A DNA stretch of 64,000 nucleotides from Mageeibacillus sp. UBA6976 (lineage in GTDB: Bacteria; Bacillota; Clostridia; Saccharofermentanales; Saccharofermentanaceae), in assembly GCA_002450155.1 (NCBI GenBank), contig DJYO01000013.1, positions 62,001 to 126,000 of the forward strand, in the 5' to 3' direction. Positions 35,515 through 45,461 of this stretch are shown here, one piece after another (the first letter of the stretch is position 1; each line of letters begins with the position of its first letter). The position numbers and the translations under genes were made by a program. The notes under the pieces are model-generated. The model saw nothing but the letters and a program-made list of their open reading frames with translations. It made no database searches and was not told where the DNA came from.

Positions 35515-36681
35515 TTATTTTTTAAGCATGTACTTTCTTGCGACCGCACCTGCGATCTTGTAAGGAAGGGGCAGGAGAGCCTTGTTTGCTTCCTGCAGTT
35601 TCTCTCTTATGGGGATGGACTGGGGGCAATGCTGCTCGCATTTGCCACACTTGATGCACTGGGTTGCCGCGGCACTGTCGGCACGCAGAGCTATGGTCTG
35701 AAAGTATTCCTTGCGCCCTGCTCCCTTATTCTCGGAGTACATATGGTTATAGCAGGAGAATATGCCGGGAATATCTATACCCTTGGGGCAAGGCATACAG
35801 TAACGGCAACCGGTGCAGCCCACCTTAGTATTCTCGTTGATAATGGATCTGATCCTGTCTATCATCTCCAGTTCATGCTCACCAAAGGAATCTGCCCTGG
35901 CATCAGATGCGGTCCTGCAGTTCTCCTCTATCATCTCTATCGAATTCATTCCGGATAGGACGCAGGTAACTCCCTCCTGATTCCAGAGCCAGCGGAAAGC
36001 CCAGGCTGCAGGGGTCCAGCCATTCTTATCCTCGGCGATCTCCTTCTTTGCCTTGTCAGGCAAAAGGTCAACTAACTTGCCTCCGCGCAAAGGCTCCATT
36101 ATAAGTACAGGGATCCCCTTGGCAGCAGCTGCTTCAACGCCGCGCCTTCCGGCCTGTGAATGCTCGTCCATGTAGTTATACTGAACAAGGCAAAGTTCCC
36201 AGTCGTGGGCATTAAGGATCTTAAGGAACATCTCGGTATTGCCGTGGAAAGAGAAACCGAAGTGCTTTACGATGCCTGCTTCCTTCTTCTCCTTCATCCA
36301 GTCAAGGATACCGATGGATACAAGTCTTTCCCACTGGGAATAGTCAGTCATGTGATGCATAAGATAGTAATCGAGATGATCAGTCCTCAGACGCTTAAGT
36401 TCCTCTTCAAGATACTTATCAAGACCCGCACGGTTTCTGACCATATACTGGGGCAGTTTGGTCGTAAGAGTTATCCTGTCACGGATATTATTCTTCTCTA
36501 TTATCCTGCCAAGTACTTCCTCGCTTCCCGGGTAGATATAGGCAGTATCGAAATAGTTGACTCCAAGTTCCAGTGCTCTGAGCACTTCATTCTCCGCTTT
36601 CTCAAAGTCGGGCTTGCCGCCCGACATGGTAAATCTCATGCAGCCGTAGCCAAGGATAGAAAGACCTTTTCTATATTGCAT
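35515..36681 (-). CDS. aldo/keto reductase with C-terminal 4Fe-4S ferredoxin domain
   Basis: 388 residues. The N-terminal barrel shows LGYGCMRFTM, GVNYFDTAYIYPGSEE with the catalytic tyrosine and aspartate, and HYLMHHM. The C-terminal part holds two cysteine clusters (CTGCRYCMPCPKGI and CIKCGKCEQHCPQ). Such proteins are predicted oxidoreductases of anaerobes with iron-sulfur electron supply. The substrate is unknown. AAGGAGGT precedes the ATG. It is the last gene of the hisS operon, 14 bp after the SpoU-type gene. Confidence 0.9.
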   Translation of the reverse strand: MQYRKGLSILGYGCMRFTMSGGKPDFEKAENEVLRALELGVNYFDTAYIYPGSEEVLGRIIEKNNIRDRITLTTKLPQYMVRNRAGLDKYLEEELKRLRTDHLDYYLMHHMTDYSQWERLVSIGILDWMKEKKEAGIVKHFGFSFHGNTEMFLKILNAHDWELCLVQYNYMDEHSQAGRRGVEAAAAKGIPVLIMEPLRGGKLVDLLPDKAKKEIAEDKNGWTPAAWAFRWLWNQEGVTCVLSGMNSIEMIEENCRTASDARADSFGEHELEMIDRIRSIINENTKVGCTGCRYCMPCPKGIDIPGIFSCYNHMYSENKGAGRKEYFQTIALRADSAAATQCIKCGKCEQHCPQSIPIREKLQEANKALLPLPYKIAGAVARKYMLKK

Positions 36682-36695
36682 AATGACCTCCTTGC

Positions 36696-37532
36696 TTAGG
36701 ATCTCATAAGATCCCAGATACTTATAGATGCCGCGCAGGCGACGTTTAAAGAATCAACGCCCCTCATCATTGGAATCATTATCCTCTGATCGCAGAATGA
36801 GATCACACTTGAAGGAAGGCCTGTTCCCTCAGTCCCAAGGACCAGGGCAACTTTATCCATGGAGCGTATCTCATCGTTTATCCCGGGTATTGAGTCTTCT
36901 GTCAGGGCAAGAGCTATGGTCTTAAAGCCGTTATCCTTAAGGATATCCATAAGACCCATTTTGACAGATTCTTCATAAGAGCCTCTTGCTACGGGGATCT
37001 GAAATACAGTACCCATGCTGACCCTAAGTACTCTCCTGGTAAAGGGATCTACCGAAGAATGCGTCATGAGAACGCCGTCCATTCCAAGAGCTGCCGCAGA
37101 TCTAATTATTGCTCCGACATTTGCGGCATTAACTACATCTACCAGGACGGCGATCCTTCTTTTGTCCCTGCAAAAATCCGCAGCGCTTATTCCGGGCTTT
37201 CGTCTAAAAAGAGTCCAGAGCCCCCGGACCAGCTTATGCCCGGTAACAGAGCTTATTACCCCGCGTTCTGCAGCATACATAGAGACATTCAGATCTTTGT
37301 CTTTGATATATTCCAGGACGGGCCTTGCCTCAGCATCTATCCTCTCAGTCTCGGCAAGAACAGATACAGGCTCATAGCCTGATTCCAGAGCCCTCAGGGC
37401 AACATATGCACTCTCTGCGATAAAGAGTCCGTCCCCGCCATATGTGCGAAGCTCGTTCTCGGTAGCCCGCAGGAAAAGATCCAGCTCCGGCGCATTGATA
37501 TCTTCTATTGTCTTGAAGGGAAGCTCTGTCAT
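36696..37532 (-). CDS. SpoU/TrmH-type RNA 2'-O-methyltransferase
   Basis: 278 residues. The SPOUT knot motifs are present: VVNAANVGAIIRSAAALGMD, LVLGTEGTGLP and MMRGVDSLNVACAASI, which together bind SAM and RNA. An N-terminal L30e-like substrate-binding region precedes them. The target (rRNA or tRNA ribose) is not predictable. The ATG overlaps the lepA stop as TAATG. Confidence 0.9.
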   Translation of the reverse strand: MTELPFKTIEDINAPELDLFLRATENELRTYGGDGLFIAESAYVALRALESGYEPVSVLAETERIDAEARPVLEYIKDKDLNVSMYAAERGVISSVTGHKLVRGLWTLFRRKPGISAADFCRDKRRIAVLVDVVNAANVGAIIRSAAALGMDGVLMTHSSVDPFTRRVLRVSMGTVFQIPVARGSYEESVKMGLMDILKDNGFKTIALALTEDSIPGINDEIRSMDKVALVLGTEGTGLPSSVISFCDQRIMIPMMRGVDSLNVACAASISIWDLMRS

Positions 37533-39346
37533 TATTCCTCATCAAGCTTGAGCACGCTCATGAAAGCTTCCTGGGGGACTTCAACAGATCCTACCTGACG
37601 CATACGTTTCTTACCTTCCTTCTGCTTCTCAAGGAGCTTCTTCTTACGGGAGATGTCACCGCCGTAACACTTGGAAGTAACGTCTTTGCGGTATGCTTTT
37701 ATAGTTTCTCTTGCTATTATCTTGCCGCCAATTGCAGCCTGAACAGGGATCTCGAACTGCTGCCTCGGGATATTCTCCTTAAGCTTCTCGCACATTTTCC
37801 TGCCCCTTGCATAGGCTTTATCCTGATGAACTATAAAGGACAGGGCGTCAACGGGGTCGCCGTTTAAGAGGATATCCAGTTTTACGAGCTTGGATCTGAC
37901 ATAACCCTGAGGCTCGTAGTCTAAGGAGGCATATCCTCTTGTCCTGGACTTAAGAGCATCGAAGAAATCGTAGATTATCTCATTAAGAGGCATGTTGTAG
38001 TGGAGCATGACCCTCTTCTCGTCGAGATACTTCATATCCACATACTCGCCTCTTCTGTCCTGGCAAAGCTCCATTATATTGCCCACATATTCCTTGGGGA
38101 GCATGATCGTTGCTTTAACGATGGGCTCCTCCATATAGTCTATGGTGTCAGGAGAAGGCATATTGGTCGGATTTGAACAGTCCACCGTATCGCCATTGGT
38201 AAGGTGGATCTTATAGATAACCGAAGGAGCAGTACTTATGAGATCAAGGTTAAACTCCCTCTCAAGTCTCTCCTGGATAACTTCATAGTGGAGCAAGCCC
38301 AAAAAGCCGCATCTGAAACCAAATCCCAAAGCCGCAGAGGTCTCTGCATCGAAGGACAGGGCCGCATCGTTGAGCCTGAGTTTCTCAAGAGCGTCCTTAA
38401 GGTCGCCGTATCTTGCGCCGTCAACGGGATATATTCCGCAGAATACCATCTGTTGGATGCCTTTGTATCCTATGAGAGGTTCTGTTGCAGGATCGTCTGC
38501 AAGGGTTATGGTGTCTCCCGGGGCCGTGTCGCCAACGTTCTTAATAGACGCGCAGATATAGCCTACTTCACCTGCTTCAAGAGTCTTGGCAGGAATGAGC
38601 TCACCCGGATGGAAATAACCAAGATCCGTTACAGTGAATTCCTTGCCGGTGTGCATGGTCCTTATCTTGTCACCGAGCTTGAGGCTGCCCTCCCTGACTC
38701 TTACAGAGACGATAACGCCCTTGTAAGAATCGTATTTAGAGTCAAAGACTAAAGCCCTTAAAGGCTTATCCAGATCACCTGAAGGAGCAGGCAGATACTC
38801 TATTATCTTATCCAACACTTCGTCTATGTTGATGTCGCTCTTGGCAGATATGAGAGGTGCATAGGATGCATCTATGCCTATATCGTCCTCGATCTCGCGC
38901 CTGACTTCCTCGGGACGGGCTGAAGGCAGATCTATCTTGTTTATAACAGGCAGGACCTCAAGGTCTGCATCTACAGCAAGATAGACATTAGCCAGTGTCT
39001 GGGCTTCAACACCCTGGGATGAATCGACCACCAGTATGGCTCCGTCACATGCGGCAAGGCTCCTTGAGACCTCGTAATTAAAGTCAACGTGACCGGGAGT
39101 GTCTATAAGGTTGAGCATATAGACATGTCCGTCCTTAGCCTTGTAAGGAAGCCTTGTAGCCTGAGACTTGATGGTTATGCCGCGCTCACGCTCGATATCC
39201 ATATTGTCCAGGATCTGGGACTGCATCTCACGCTTCTCTTTGACACCGGTATGCTCGATAAGCCTGTCAGCCAGAGTCGACTTACCATGGTCTATGTGGG
39301 CGATTATGCAGAAATTACGGATATACTTCTGGTCTTCTTTATTCAT
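37532..39346 (-). CDS. lepA: elongation factor 4 (LepA, back-translocase GTPase)
   Basis: 604 residues, the family length. GTPase motifs are AHIDHGKSTLADRLIE (G1), ERGITIKSQA (G2), DTPGHVDF (G3) and NKIDLPSA (G4). The LepA-specific C-terminal domain carries GGDISRKKKLLEKQKEGKKR and ends SVEVPQEAFMSVLKLDEE. LepA remodels translating ribosomes. It lies 4 bp after lepB in the same operon; the pairing lepB-lepA is common in bacteria. Confidence 0.97.
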   Translation of the reverse strand: MNKEDQKYIRNFCIIAHIDHGKSTLADRLIEHTGVKEKREMQSQILDNMDIERERGITIKSQATRLPYKAKDGHVYMLNLIDTPGHVDFNYEVSRSLAACDGAILVVDSSQGVEAQTLANVYLAVDADLEVLPVINKIDLPSARPEEVRREIEDDIGIDASYAPLISAKSDINIDEVLDKIIEYLPAPSGDLDKPLRALVFDSKYDSYKGVIVSVRVREGSLKLGDKIRTMHTGKEFTVTDLGYFHPGELIPAKTLEAGEVGYICASIKNVGDTAPGDTITLADDPATEPLIGYKGIQQMVFCGIYPVDGARYGDLKDALEKLRLNDAALSFDAETSAALGFGFRCGFLGLLHYEVIQERLEREFNLDLISTAPSVIYKIHLTNGDTVDCSNPTNMPSPDTIDYMEEPIVKATIMLPKEYVGNIMELCQDRRGEYVDMKYLDEKRVMLHYNMPLNEIIYDFFDALKSRTRGYASLDYEPQGYVRSKLVKLDILLNGDPVDALSFIVHQDKAYARGRKMCEKLKENIPRQQFEIPVQAAIGGKIIARETIKAYRKDVTSKCYGGDISRKKKLLEKQKEGKKRMRQVGSVEVPQEAFMSVLKLDEE

Positions 39347-39350
39347 GTGA

Positions 39351-40028
39351 TCAAAGTGTCCTTATCGAATTGAAGGGGTAGACCCTTATTACAGCCACCG
39401 CTACGATGCGGTCCTCGGTAAAGGGTCCCAGTGTTCTGGAGTCATTTGATACCGGCCTGTTATCGCCTAAGCAGAAATACTCATTGTCAGCCAGAGTGAT
39501 CTCATCGTATCCCTTGGATAAACCGTACTCCATTACAGTTGTTGCAAGGCCTTCGGGAAGATAATTCTCCTCGAGAAGGTAGAATTCATCCCCATCCTTG
39601 GGTTTGATGTAAACAGATCCGTCAGCTATCCTGACAGTCTCGCCCGGGAGGCCTACGATCCTCTTAATGAGGTATTCGGAGTGGGTGTATCCCGGCATAT
39701 CCTTGCCGTTTAATACGACGATATCTCCCCTGTCGTAACTGTTGAAATAAGTGGAGATCTTCTGGGTGAAGATGATGTCACCTGAATTAAGGGTCGGCAT
39801 CATTGACTCACCATAGACGTTGTCACGCTGGATAACAAATACGACGATCAGAACGCCGACTATAACGCCGATGCAAATGGTACGGAGCCAGTCCAAGAGC
39901 TCTTCGGCATTGGATCTGGTCTTAACATTTCGTTCTATGGATTCGCGCTGAGCACTGCTGTTTTTGCGCATCTCCTCAAGAGCTTCCTTCTCTTGCTGCG
40001 ATATGGTGTTGTCGGAGCGGTTCTCCAT
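39351..40028 (-). CDS. lepB: signal peptidase I
   Basis: 225 residues. A charged cytoplasmic N-terminus (about 1-48) is followed by one membrane helix (ICIGVIVGVLIVVFVIQ) and the S26 peptidase domain. The catalytic Ser75 lies in GESMMPTL and Lys122 in YLIKRIVGLPGETV; C-terminal boxes include CLGDNRPVSNDSR. It removes signal peptides from secreted proteins such as the surface proteins in this window. GGAGGAAT lies upstream. Confidence 0.96.
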   Translation of the reverse strand: MENRSDNTISQQEKEALEEMRKNSSAQRESIERNVKTRSNAEELLDWLRTICIGVIVGVLIVVFVIQRDNVYGESMMPTLNSGDIIFTQKISTYFNSYDRGDIVVLNGKDMPGYTHSEYLIKRIVGLPGETVRIADGSVYIKPKDGDEFYLLEENYLPEGLATTVMEYGLSKGYDEITLADNEYFCLGDNRPVSNDSRTLGPFTEDRIVAVAVIRVYPFNSIRTL

Positions 40029-40034
40029 TATCTG

Positions 40035-41828
40035 TTATTCCTCCGCGGGCGCTGCTGTTTCACTGGGTGAGACAATTCTGATATTAAGTTCTGCAAGCTG
40101 CTTGTCTGTTACGTAGCCCGGAGCATCCATCATGACATCCTGAGCATTCTTGTTCATAGGGAACGGTATTACCTCGCGGATGGTCTCCTCACCGGATAAC
40201 AGCATGACCATACGGTCAACTCCGGGGGCGATACCTGCATGGGGCGGTGCACCATAGCAGAAAGCATTGTACATGGCAGGGAACTTCTTCTTAACGTCTT
40301 CCTCACCAAGTCTTACCAGCTCAAATGCCTTGATCATTATCTCAGGATCATGATTACGGACAGCTCCGGATGAGAGCTCGATCCCGTTTACTACCAGGTC
40401 GTACTGATCAGCCATGATCGTGAGCGGATCGATCTCTCCCCTTTCAGCCTTAAGAAGGACTTCAAGCCCGCCGGAAGGCATTGAGAAGGGGTTGTGGCAG
40501 AATTCAAGCTGACCGGACTCCTCGCCGATCTCATACATCGGGAAGTCTACGATCCAGCAGAATGCATACTGTTCCTTGTCCATATGACCCGGAACCTGAG
40601 CGCCGAATGTCTTAATGAGCACGCCTGCCATCTTCTGTGCCTGACCTCTGGTTCCTGCTGAGAGGACTACGAGAGTATCAGGCTTGAGTCCGAGCCTGGA
40701 TATTACTTCATCCTTTCTGGGCGTAACAAACTTGGAGATGCCGCCTACGATCTCGCCGCTCTCATCTACCCTGAACCAGTAGCCCTTACTGCCGGACTGT
40801 ATCTCGCAGTCAGACATAGTCTTATCGATAAACTTGCGGCTCTCATGGAAATCGGAGATAACTACAGCCTTGATCTCACCTTCGGCAAAGGGTGCAAATT
40901 CCTCTGTCCTAAGGAGGTCTGTTACGTCAGTAACCGTAAGGTCTATACGAAGGTCCGGCTTATCTGTACCGTACTTCTCCATAGCTTCAAGATAAGGAAT
41001 GCGCATAAAAGGAGAACCTGAAGCCCTGTTATACTTACCGTACTTGGCAAATACAGGGGGGAGTACATCCTCTATTATCTCAAATACATCATCCTGGCTT
41101 GCAAAAGCCATCTCCATATCCAACTGATAGAACTCACCGGGGCATCTGTCACCTCTTGCATCCTCATCTCTGAAGCAGGGTGCGATCTGGAAGTATCTGT
41201 CGATACCGGAAACCATCAGGAGCTGCTTAAACTGCTGAGGTGCCTGAGGGAGAGCATAGAACTTACCCGGATGCTTACGTGCAGGTACAAGATAGTCTCT
41301 TGCACCCTCAGGAGAAGACACGGTAAGTATAGGTGTTGTGATCTCCATGAAGTCATGCTCTATCATGGAAGTCCTTAATGCTGATATTACGTTGCTCCTC
41401 AGGATAAGGTTCTTCTTGACCTCAGGATTACGTATATCCAGATATCTGTACTTAAGTCTTGTGGTCTCATCTGCTTCGCGGCTGCGGTTAATCTCGAATG
41501 GGAGCTCGTTATAACGGCAGCGTCCCAGAACTACAATGCTCTCGGGAACGACCTCGATCTCACCTGTGGGGATCTTGGAGTTCTTGGAGCTTCTCTCCCT
41601 TACTACGCCCTCAACTGAGATGGTTGATTCCTTGTTTATACCCTTGACTATGTTCATCATGTCAGGAGTCTCGATAACCACCTGTGTAATACCATAGAAA
41701 TCGCGGATGACTACAAAGCCTAACTCCGCACCTACCTCACGGAAATTCTCCAGCCAGCCGGAGAGCTTTACCTTCTTGCCGGCATCCGTGATCCTTAATT
41801 CTCCACATGTATGTGTTCTTGATTGCAT
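40035..41828 (-). CDS. aspS: aspartyl-tRNA synthetase
   Basis: 597 residues, bacterial type with GAD insertion. The OB-fold begins KKVKLSGWLENFREVG. Class II motifs are visible: FRDEDARGDRCPGEFYQLD (motif 2) and GIAPGVDRMVMLLSG (motif 3). The enzyme charges tRNA-Asp (and possibly tRNA-Asn). GGAGGTTTAAG precedes the ATG. It follows hisS by 28 bp, a pairing widespread in Gram-positive bacteria. Confidence 0.97.
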   Translation of the reverse strand: MQSRTHTCGELRITDAGKKVKLSGWLENFREVGAELGFVVIRDFYGITQVVIETPDMMNIVKGINKESTISVEGVVRERSSKNSKIPTGEIEVVPESIVVLGRCRYNELPFEINRSREADETTRLKYRYLDIRNPEVKKNLILRSNVISALRTSMIEHDFMEITTPILTVSSPEGARDYLVPARKHPGKFYALPQAPQQFKQLLMVSGIDRYFQIAPCFRDEDARGDRCPGEFYQLDMEMAFASQDDVFEIIEDVLPPVFAKYGKYNRASGSPFMRIPYLEAMEKYGTDKPDLRIDLTVTDVTDLLRTEEFAPFAEGEIKAVVISDFHESRKFIDKTMSDCEIQSGSKGYWFRVDESGEIVGGISKFVTPRKDEVISRLGLKPDTLVVLSAGTRGQAQKMAGVLIKTFGAQVPGHMDKEQYAFCWIVDFPMYEIGEESGQLEFCHNPFSMPSGGLEVLLKAERGEIDPLTIMADQYDLVVNGIELSSGAVRNHDPEIMIKAFELVRLGEEDVKKKFPAMYNAFCYGAPPHAGIAPGVDRMVMLLSGEETIREVIPFPMNKNAQDVMMDAPGYVTDKQLAELNIRIVSPSETAAPAEE

Positions 41829-41856
41829 CTTAAACCTCCGAATATTCTAATAAACC

Positions 41857-43119
41857 TTATGCCATATGCTCTATGCAGTAATCGGTTAATCCCTCGAGCC
41901 CGACCTCGGTCTCGCTTCCGTCTGCCATGCACTTGCACTTGACCTTGCCGGAAGAGAGCTCATCATCTCCAATAACGATCAGGTAAGGGATATTCTGCTT
42001 GCCTGCATACTTCATCTGAGACTTAAACGACCTCTTCATCAGGTCTCTTTCGCATCCGATGCCATTAAGTCTTAACTGATAGCAGATCTGAGAGATCCTG
42101 GCATTTGCCGTATCGCTCATACCAACAAGGTACACCTTAACGTTATCGTCCTTGGTAAACTCAACACCCTGAGCTTCAGCTTCCATAAGGAATCTCTCGA
42201 TGCCCATGGCAAAACCAATACCGGGAGTAGGCGCACCGCCGCAGTTCTCAACTAATCCGTCGTATCTTCCGCCACCACATATAGTGCCCTGGGTACCGAC
42301 ATTCTCTGATACGAATTCAAATACCGTCCTTGTGTAATAGTCCAGACCTCTTACGATATTAGGGTCTATCTCGTATTTGATCCCTACTGCGTCAAGATTA
42401 CTCTTAAGGCCTTCAAAGTGGGCCTTACACTCGTCACACAGATAGTCTATGAGCCTGGGGGCAGACTGAACTACTTCTTTCTCCCCGTCTATCTTACAGT
42501 CTATCATCCTGAGAGGATTCTTCTCGAATCTTGCCTGACAGTCCTCACACATAGAAGAAACATGAGGTCTGAAGTAATCCTTAAGGATCTCGTTATACTT
42601 GCTCCTGCAGGACGGACAGCCTATGGAATTGATATGGAGTGATATATTCCTAAGACCCATCCTCTTAAAGAATACGTCTACAACGCTGATGATCTCAGCA
42701 TCGATCTCGGGCCCCGTGCTTCCAAAGGATTCAAGACCCAACTGATGGAACTCTCTCCTCCTGCCCTTAGCCATCTTCTCATATCTGAAAGCTGTAATGT
42801 TATAGTAAAGCCTTACGGGACTCGGCAAAGATGACATGCCGTTCTCAATATAAGATCTGACAACACCTGCGGTGCCCTCAGGTCTTAAGGTAATGCTCCT
42901 TCCACCCTTATCGTCGAAGGTATACATCTCTTTGGTAACTACATCCGTGGTATCGCCGACGCCTCTTGCGAAAAGATCCGTCTGCTCGAAAGTGGGGATC
43001 CTTATCTCCTCGTAGCCAAAGCTGTGACAAACATCAGCATACATCTTCTCGACCTTTTGCCACTTATATATGTCAGCAGGCAAAATGTCTCCTGTCCCCT
43101 TCTGCGCACTATACTTCAT
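41857..43119 (-). CDS. hisS: histidyl-tRNA synthetase
   Basis: 420 residues, class II. Motif 2 is AFRYEKMAKGRRREFHQLG, the histidine loop is RGLDYYTRTVFEF, and motif 3 is GIGFAMGIERFL. The C-terminal anticodon-binding domain starts near VKVYLVGMSDTA. It is the first gene of the operon and has AAAGGAG upstream. The leader is only about 30 nt, too short for a T-box. Confidence 0.97.
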   Translation of the reverse strand: MKYSAQKGTGDILPADIYKWQKVEKMYADVCHSFGYEEIRIPTFEQTDLFARGVGDTTDVVTKEMYTFDDKGGRSITLRPEGTAGVVRSYIENGMSSLPSPVRLYYNITAFRYEKMAKGRRREFHQLGLESFGSTGPEIDAEIISVVDVFFKRMGLRNISLHINSIGCPSCRSKYNEILKDYFRPHVSSMCEDCQARFEKNPLRMIDCKIDGEKEVVQSAPRLIDYLCDECKAHFEGLKSNLDAVGIKYEIDPNIVRGLDYYTRTVFEFVSENVGTQGTICGGGRYDGLVENCGGAPTPGIGFAMGIERFLMEAEAQGVEFTKDDNVKVYLVGMSDTANARISQICYQLRLNGIGCERDLMKRSFKSQMKYAGKQNIPYLIVIGDDELSSGKVKCKCMADGSETEVGLEGLTDYCIEHMA

Positions 43120-43155
43120 CGCGTAAATCTCCTTTAATAAATAAGAACACGCGTA

Positions 43156-43184
43156 ATTATAGAGCAGATTGACGATTTAAACAA
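43156..43184 (-). promoter_or_regulatory. promoter of the hisS-aspS-lepB-lepA operon
   Basis: TTGTTT (43179-43184) and TATAAT (43156-43161) on the minus strand are separated by 17 bp, 36 nt before the hisS ATG. Confidence 0.7.
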
Positions 43185-43202
43185 CCTCAGACGGTATTTG
43201 GA

Positions 43203-44300
43203 TCAGGACTCGGACAGCTTCTTCATGCGCTCGAGCATAGCAGAGAGTTCGGATATGGAATCTGCAGAAGACCTTATCTCCCGTTCCTTGATCTCAGAGA
43301 CAGTCCCCTTCGGACCCGGAGCAGGCTCCTCGATAACGGAAGTTACGGCAGGCTTAGCCTCTCCTGTAGCTTCAGCACTCTCTATGTTCCTTGCGATATC
43401 TCTTAGACTCTTGGCAGGAGATACCAGGCTTTGAACGGGGGCCGGCTCTGTCTTTGCCTTCTCCTCTGCATCATGTTTCTCAAGCTCAGCTCTTCTTTGG
43501 GCAGCTCTTGCAGTAAATGAGAACTGAGGCTGCTTATACATCGCAGGTGATACAGCAGGCTTCCTGGGATGGGCCTCTGTCTTGGGAGCAGAAACTATCT
43601 CATTCTTGACCTCTTGCGCTCTGCCTGATACGAATCTCCTTGCACACTTAACCGCATCAACGATACTCTTATCCGATGCAAGCTCGCAGGCAATTGAGAT
43701 AAGGAGCGACCTGTCCGGTTTATAGTCACGCACGGTATCTTGTGGATCCATCCATACGGCCTTGGATCCGAAATAAAGGAGTTCCTTCCACTCACTTCTG
43801 TCAGAGCCGCAGATAAAGACGATAACGTTGTACTGATTTGCGATCATCCTTGCAGACTCCTCTATCTCCCTGCTGTTTGTACATCTCTGCTGGGACAGTA
43901 ATTCTGCCTCGTAAATATTGAGAGACAGGAACTGAACATGGGGGATCAGATACTGCATGATCGCATTGTAGGTATCTGCGCTTACCAGAACATCGCCGCT
44001 TCCGGATATAAGTGATATCTCGGATATTACAGTGCTGTGATCATAACTTGCCAGTTTATCAGCGATAAGCTTAATGTTATCAGGATCTCTTACGAGACTT
44101 ATGGCGATGCATTCAGGCGGACATTCAGTAAAACAATAGTCCAGACACTCACTGACATCAGTCTTCTCGCAGGAATCATTTGTTACAAATTCAGGAATAG
44201 CAAATACAGGCGTAGCATTATAGGCCTTGAAAGTCATGGCCTTACGCTTCACATCATAACGTGTGTTCTCGATCGAATCTGATATGGCAAGTATCTGCAT
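43203..44300 (-). CDS. degenerate ThiD-like (ribokinase-fold) protein with charged tail
   Basis: 365 residues. Residues about 1-230 follow the HMP-phosphate kinase (ThiD) pattern: MQILAISDS at the start, CIAISLVRDPDNIKLIADKL, GSGDVLVSADTYNAIMQYLI, then LSLNIYEAELLSQQ and ELASDKSIVDAVKCARRFVS. The substrate loop (GSDPSGGAGI in the family) is SDSIENTRYD, and the GTGCT anion-hole motif is replaced by DRSLLISIAC, so kinase activity is very unlikely. Residues about 240-365 are low-complexity, rich in Ala, Glu, Lys and Pro. It may be a regulatory or scaffold pseudoenzyme. No Shine-Dalgarno sequence is visible. Confidence 0.72.
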   Translation of the reverse strand: MQILAISDSIENTRYDVKRKAMTFKAYNATPVFAIPEFVTNDSCEKTDVSECLDYCFTECPPECIAISLVRDPDNIKLIADKLASYDHSTVISEISLISGSGDVLVSADTYNAIMQYLIPHVQFLSLNIYEAELLSQQRCTNSREIEESARMIANQYNVIVFICGSDRSEWKELLYFGSKAVWMDPQDTVRDYKPDRSLLISIACELASDKSIVDAVKCARRFVSGRAQEVKNEIVSAPKTEAHPRKPAVSPAMYKQPQFSFTARAAQRRAELEKHDAEEKAKTEPAPVQSLVSPAKSLRDIARNIESAEATGEAKPAVTSVIEEPAPGPKGTVSEIKEREIRSSADSISELSAMLERMKKLSES

Positions 44301-44388
44301 ATGTAGATAATCTCATGTTAAGCATTCGATTTCCACAGACCAAAAAAAACATTTTTATCAGTTAAATTTGGTGAATTTAACAAATTGT

Positions 44389-45408
44389 TTATTTCTTCTT
44401 GCATACATATGCACACCAATCGTTCTTAGTACGGGAGGAGATGACCTCCAGCCCTGCCTTATCCAGAGCTTCAAGAACCCTGTCCTTCTTGGTGTTTATA
44501 ATGCCTGAACATACGAAGAATCCACCGTCTGCAAGCCTTGACGGAACATCTGCTGCTATTGCAGCTATTATGTCTGCAATAATGTTTGCGACAATGATGT
44601 CATAGTCTGAGCTCTTAACTGTCGCAAGCTCTCCGGGATAGCAGTCGATCTCACAGTTATTGACCTTGCTGTTCTCTTCGGCAACATCTACTGCCAGCTT
44701 ATCGATATCGACAGCATCGACCTCACCTGCTCCAAGAAGCTTGGCTATTATCGCCAGGATGCCGGAACCTGTGCCGAGGTCTAATACCTTGCAGTCAGGC
44801 TTTATTATCTCATCCAGTATTTTCGCACACATTGAAGTAGTCTCATGAGTGCCGGTTCCAAAGGCAGAGCCCGGATCAAGGATTATCTTAAATTCAGTAT
44901 CGATGTTTTCCTGATCAAGCCAGGAGGGACATACTGTTACTCTGTCAGAGATCTTGAATGCCTTATAGTATTTCTTCCAGTTATTGGCCCAGTCTTCGTC
45001 CTTGACATAGGTGAATCCGTCAATACCCTTGCCTACCGGCAGGTATTCGGAAATGTCCTTAAGACGTGATCTGATATACTCCAGAGCCTCATCAGTTGTA
45101 AGAGTCTTATCGGTTATACCGCCGTATATCATGCCGACACCGTTTGGATCGATGAATTCCTCACTCTTAGGTCCCATGCGGATAAAGCCGTCATCTAACT
45201 CTGCAAAATAAGCCTTGATTATGACGTCGGTGCCGTAGGACTCAATAGTACCGTCATCGCAGTAACTTAAGGGGTCCTCCTCGATCGTTCTCCTGAACTC
45301 ATAAGGATCAGTCTGAGCGATACCGTCGGCTCCGACCTGAGCTAACATCTCACTTATGGCATCTGCCGCATCTTCAGTTGTCCTTATAGTAATCTCTGCC
45401 CATCTCAT
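44389..45408 (-). CDS. prmA: ribosomal protein L11 methyltransferase
   Basis: 339 residues. The N-terminal domain starts MRWAEITIRTTEDAADAISE. The catalytic domain has IILDPGSAFGTGTHETT, the SAM site VLDLGTGSGILAIIAKLLGA and VANIIADIIAA. PrmA trimethylates L11 of the 50S subunit. The N-terminal half is longer than in E. coli PrmA (about 293 residues), as in many Firmicutes. AGGTGAT lies upstream, together with a TATAAT on the minus strand. Confidence 0.93.
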   Translation of the reverse strand: MRWAEITIRTTEDAADAISEMLAQVGADGIAQTDPYEFRRTIEEDPLSYCDDGTIESYGTDVIIKAYFAELDDGFIRMGPKSEEFIDPNGVGMIYGGITDKTLTTDEALEYIRSRLKDISEYLPVGKGIDGFTYVKDEDWANNWKKYYKAFKISDRVTVCPSWLDQENIDTEFKIILDPGSAFGTGTHETTSMCAKILDEIIKPDCKVLDLGTGSGILAIIAKLLGAGEVDAVDIDKLAVDVAEENSKVNNCEIDCYPGELATVKSSDYDIIVANIIADIIAAIAADVPSRLADGGFFVCSGIINTKKDRVLEALDKAGLEVISSRTKNDWCAYVCKKK

Positions 45409-45461
45409 AAATAATCACCTGCTTTTGTCTTTAATAAGCATTGACATTATACATTACAAAA

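Noticed and set aside
43120..43202. T-box leader before hisS
   Set aside because: The predicted transcription start leaves a leader of about 30 nt, with no AGGGTGG-type T-box or specifier stem.
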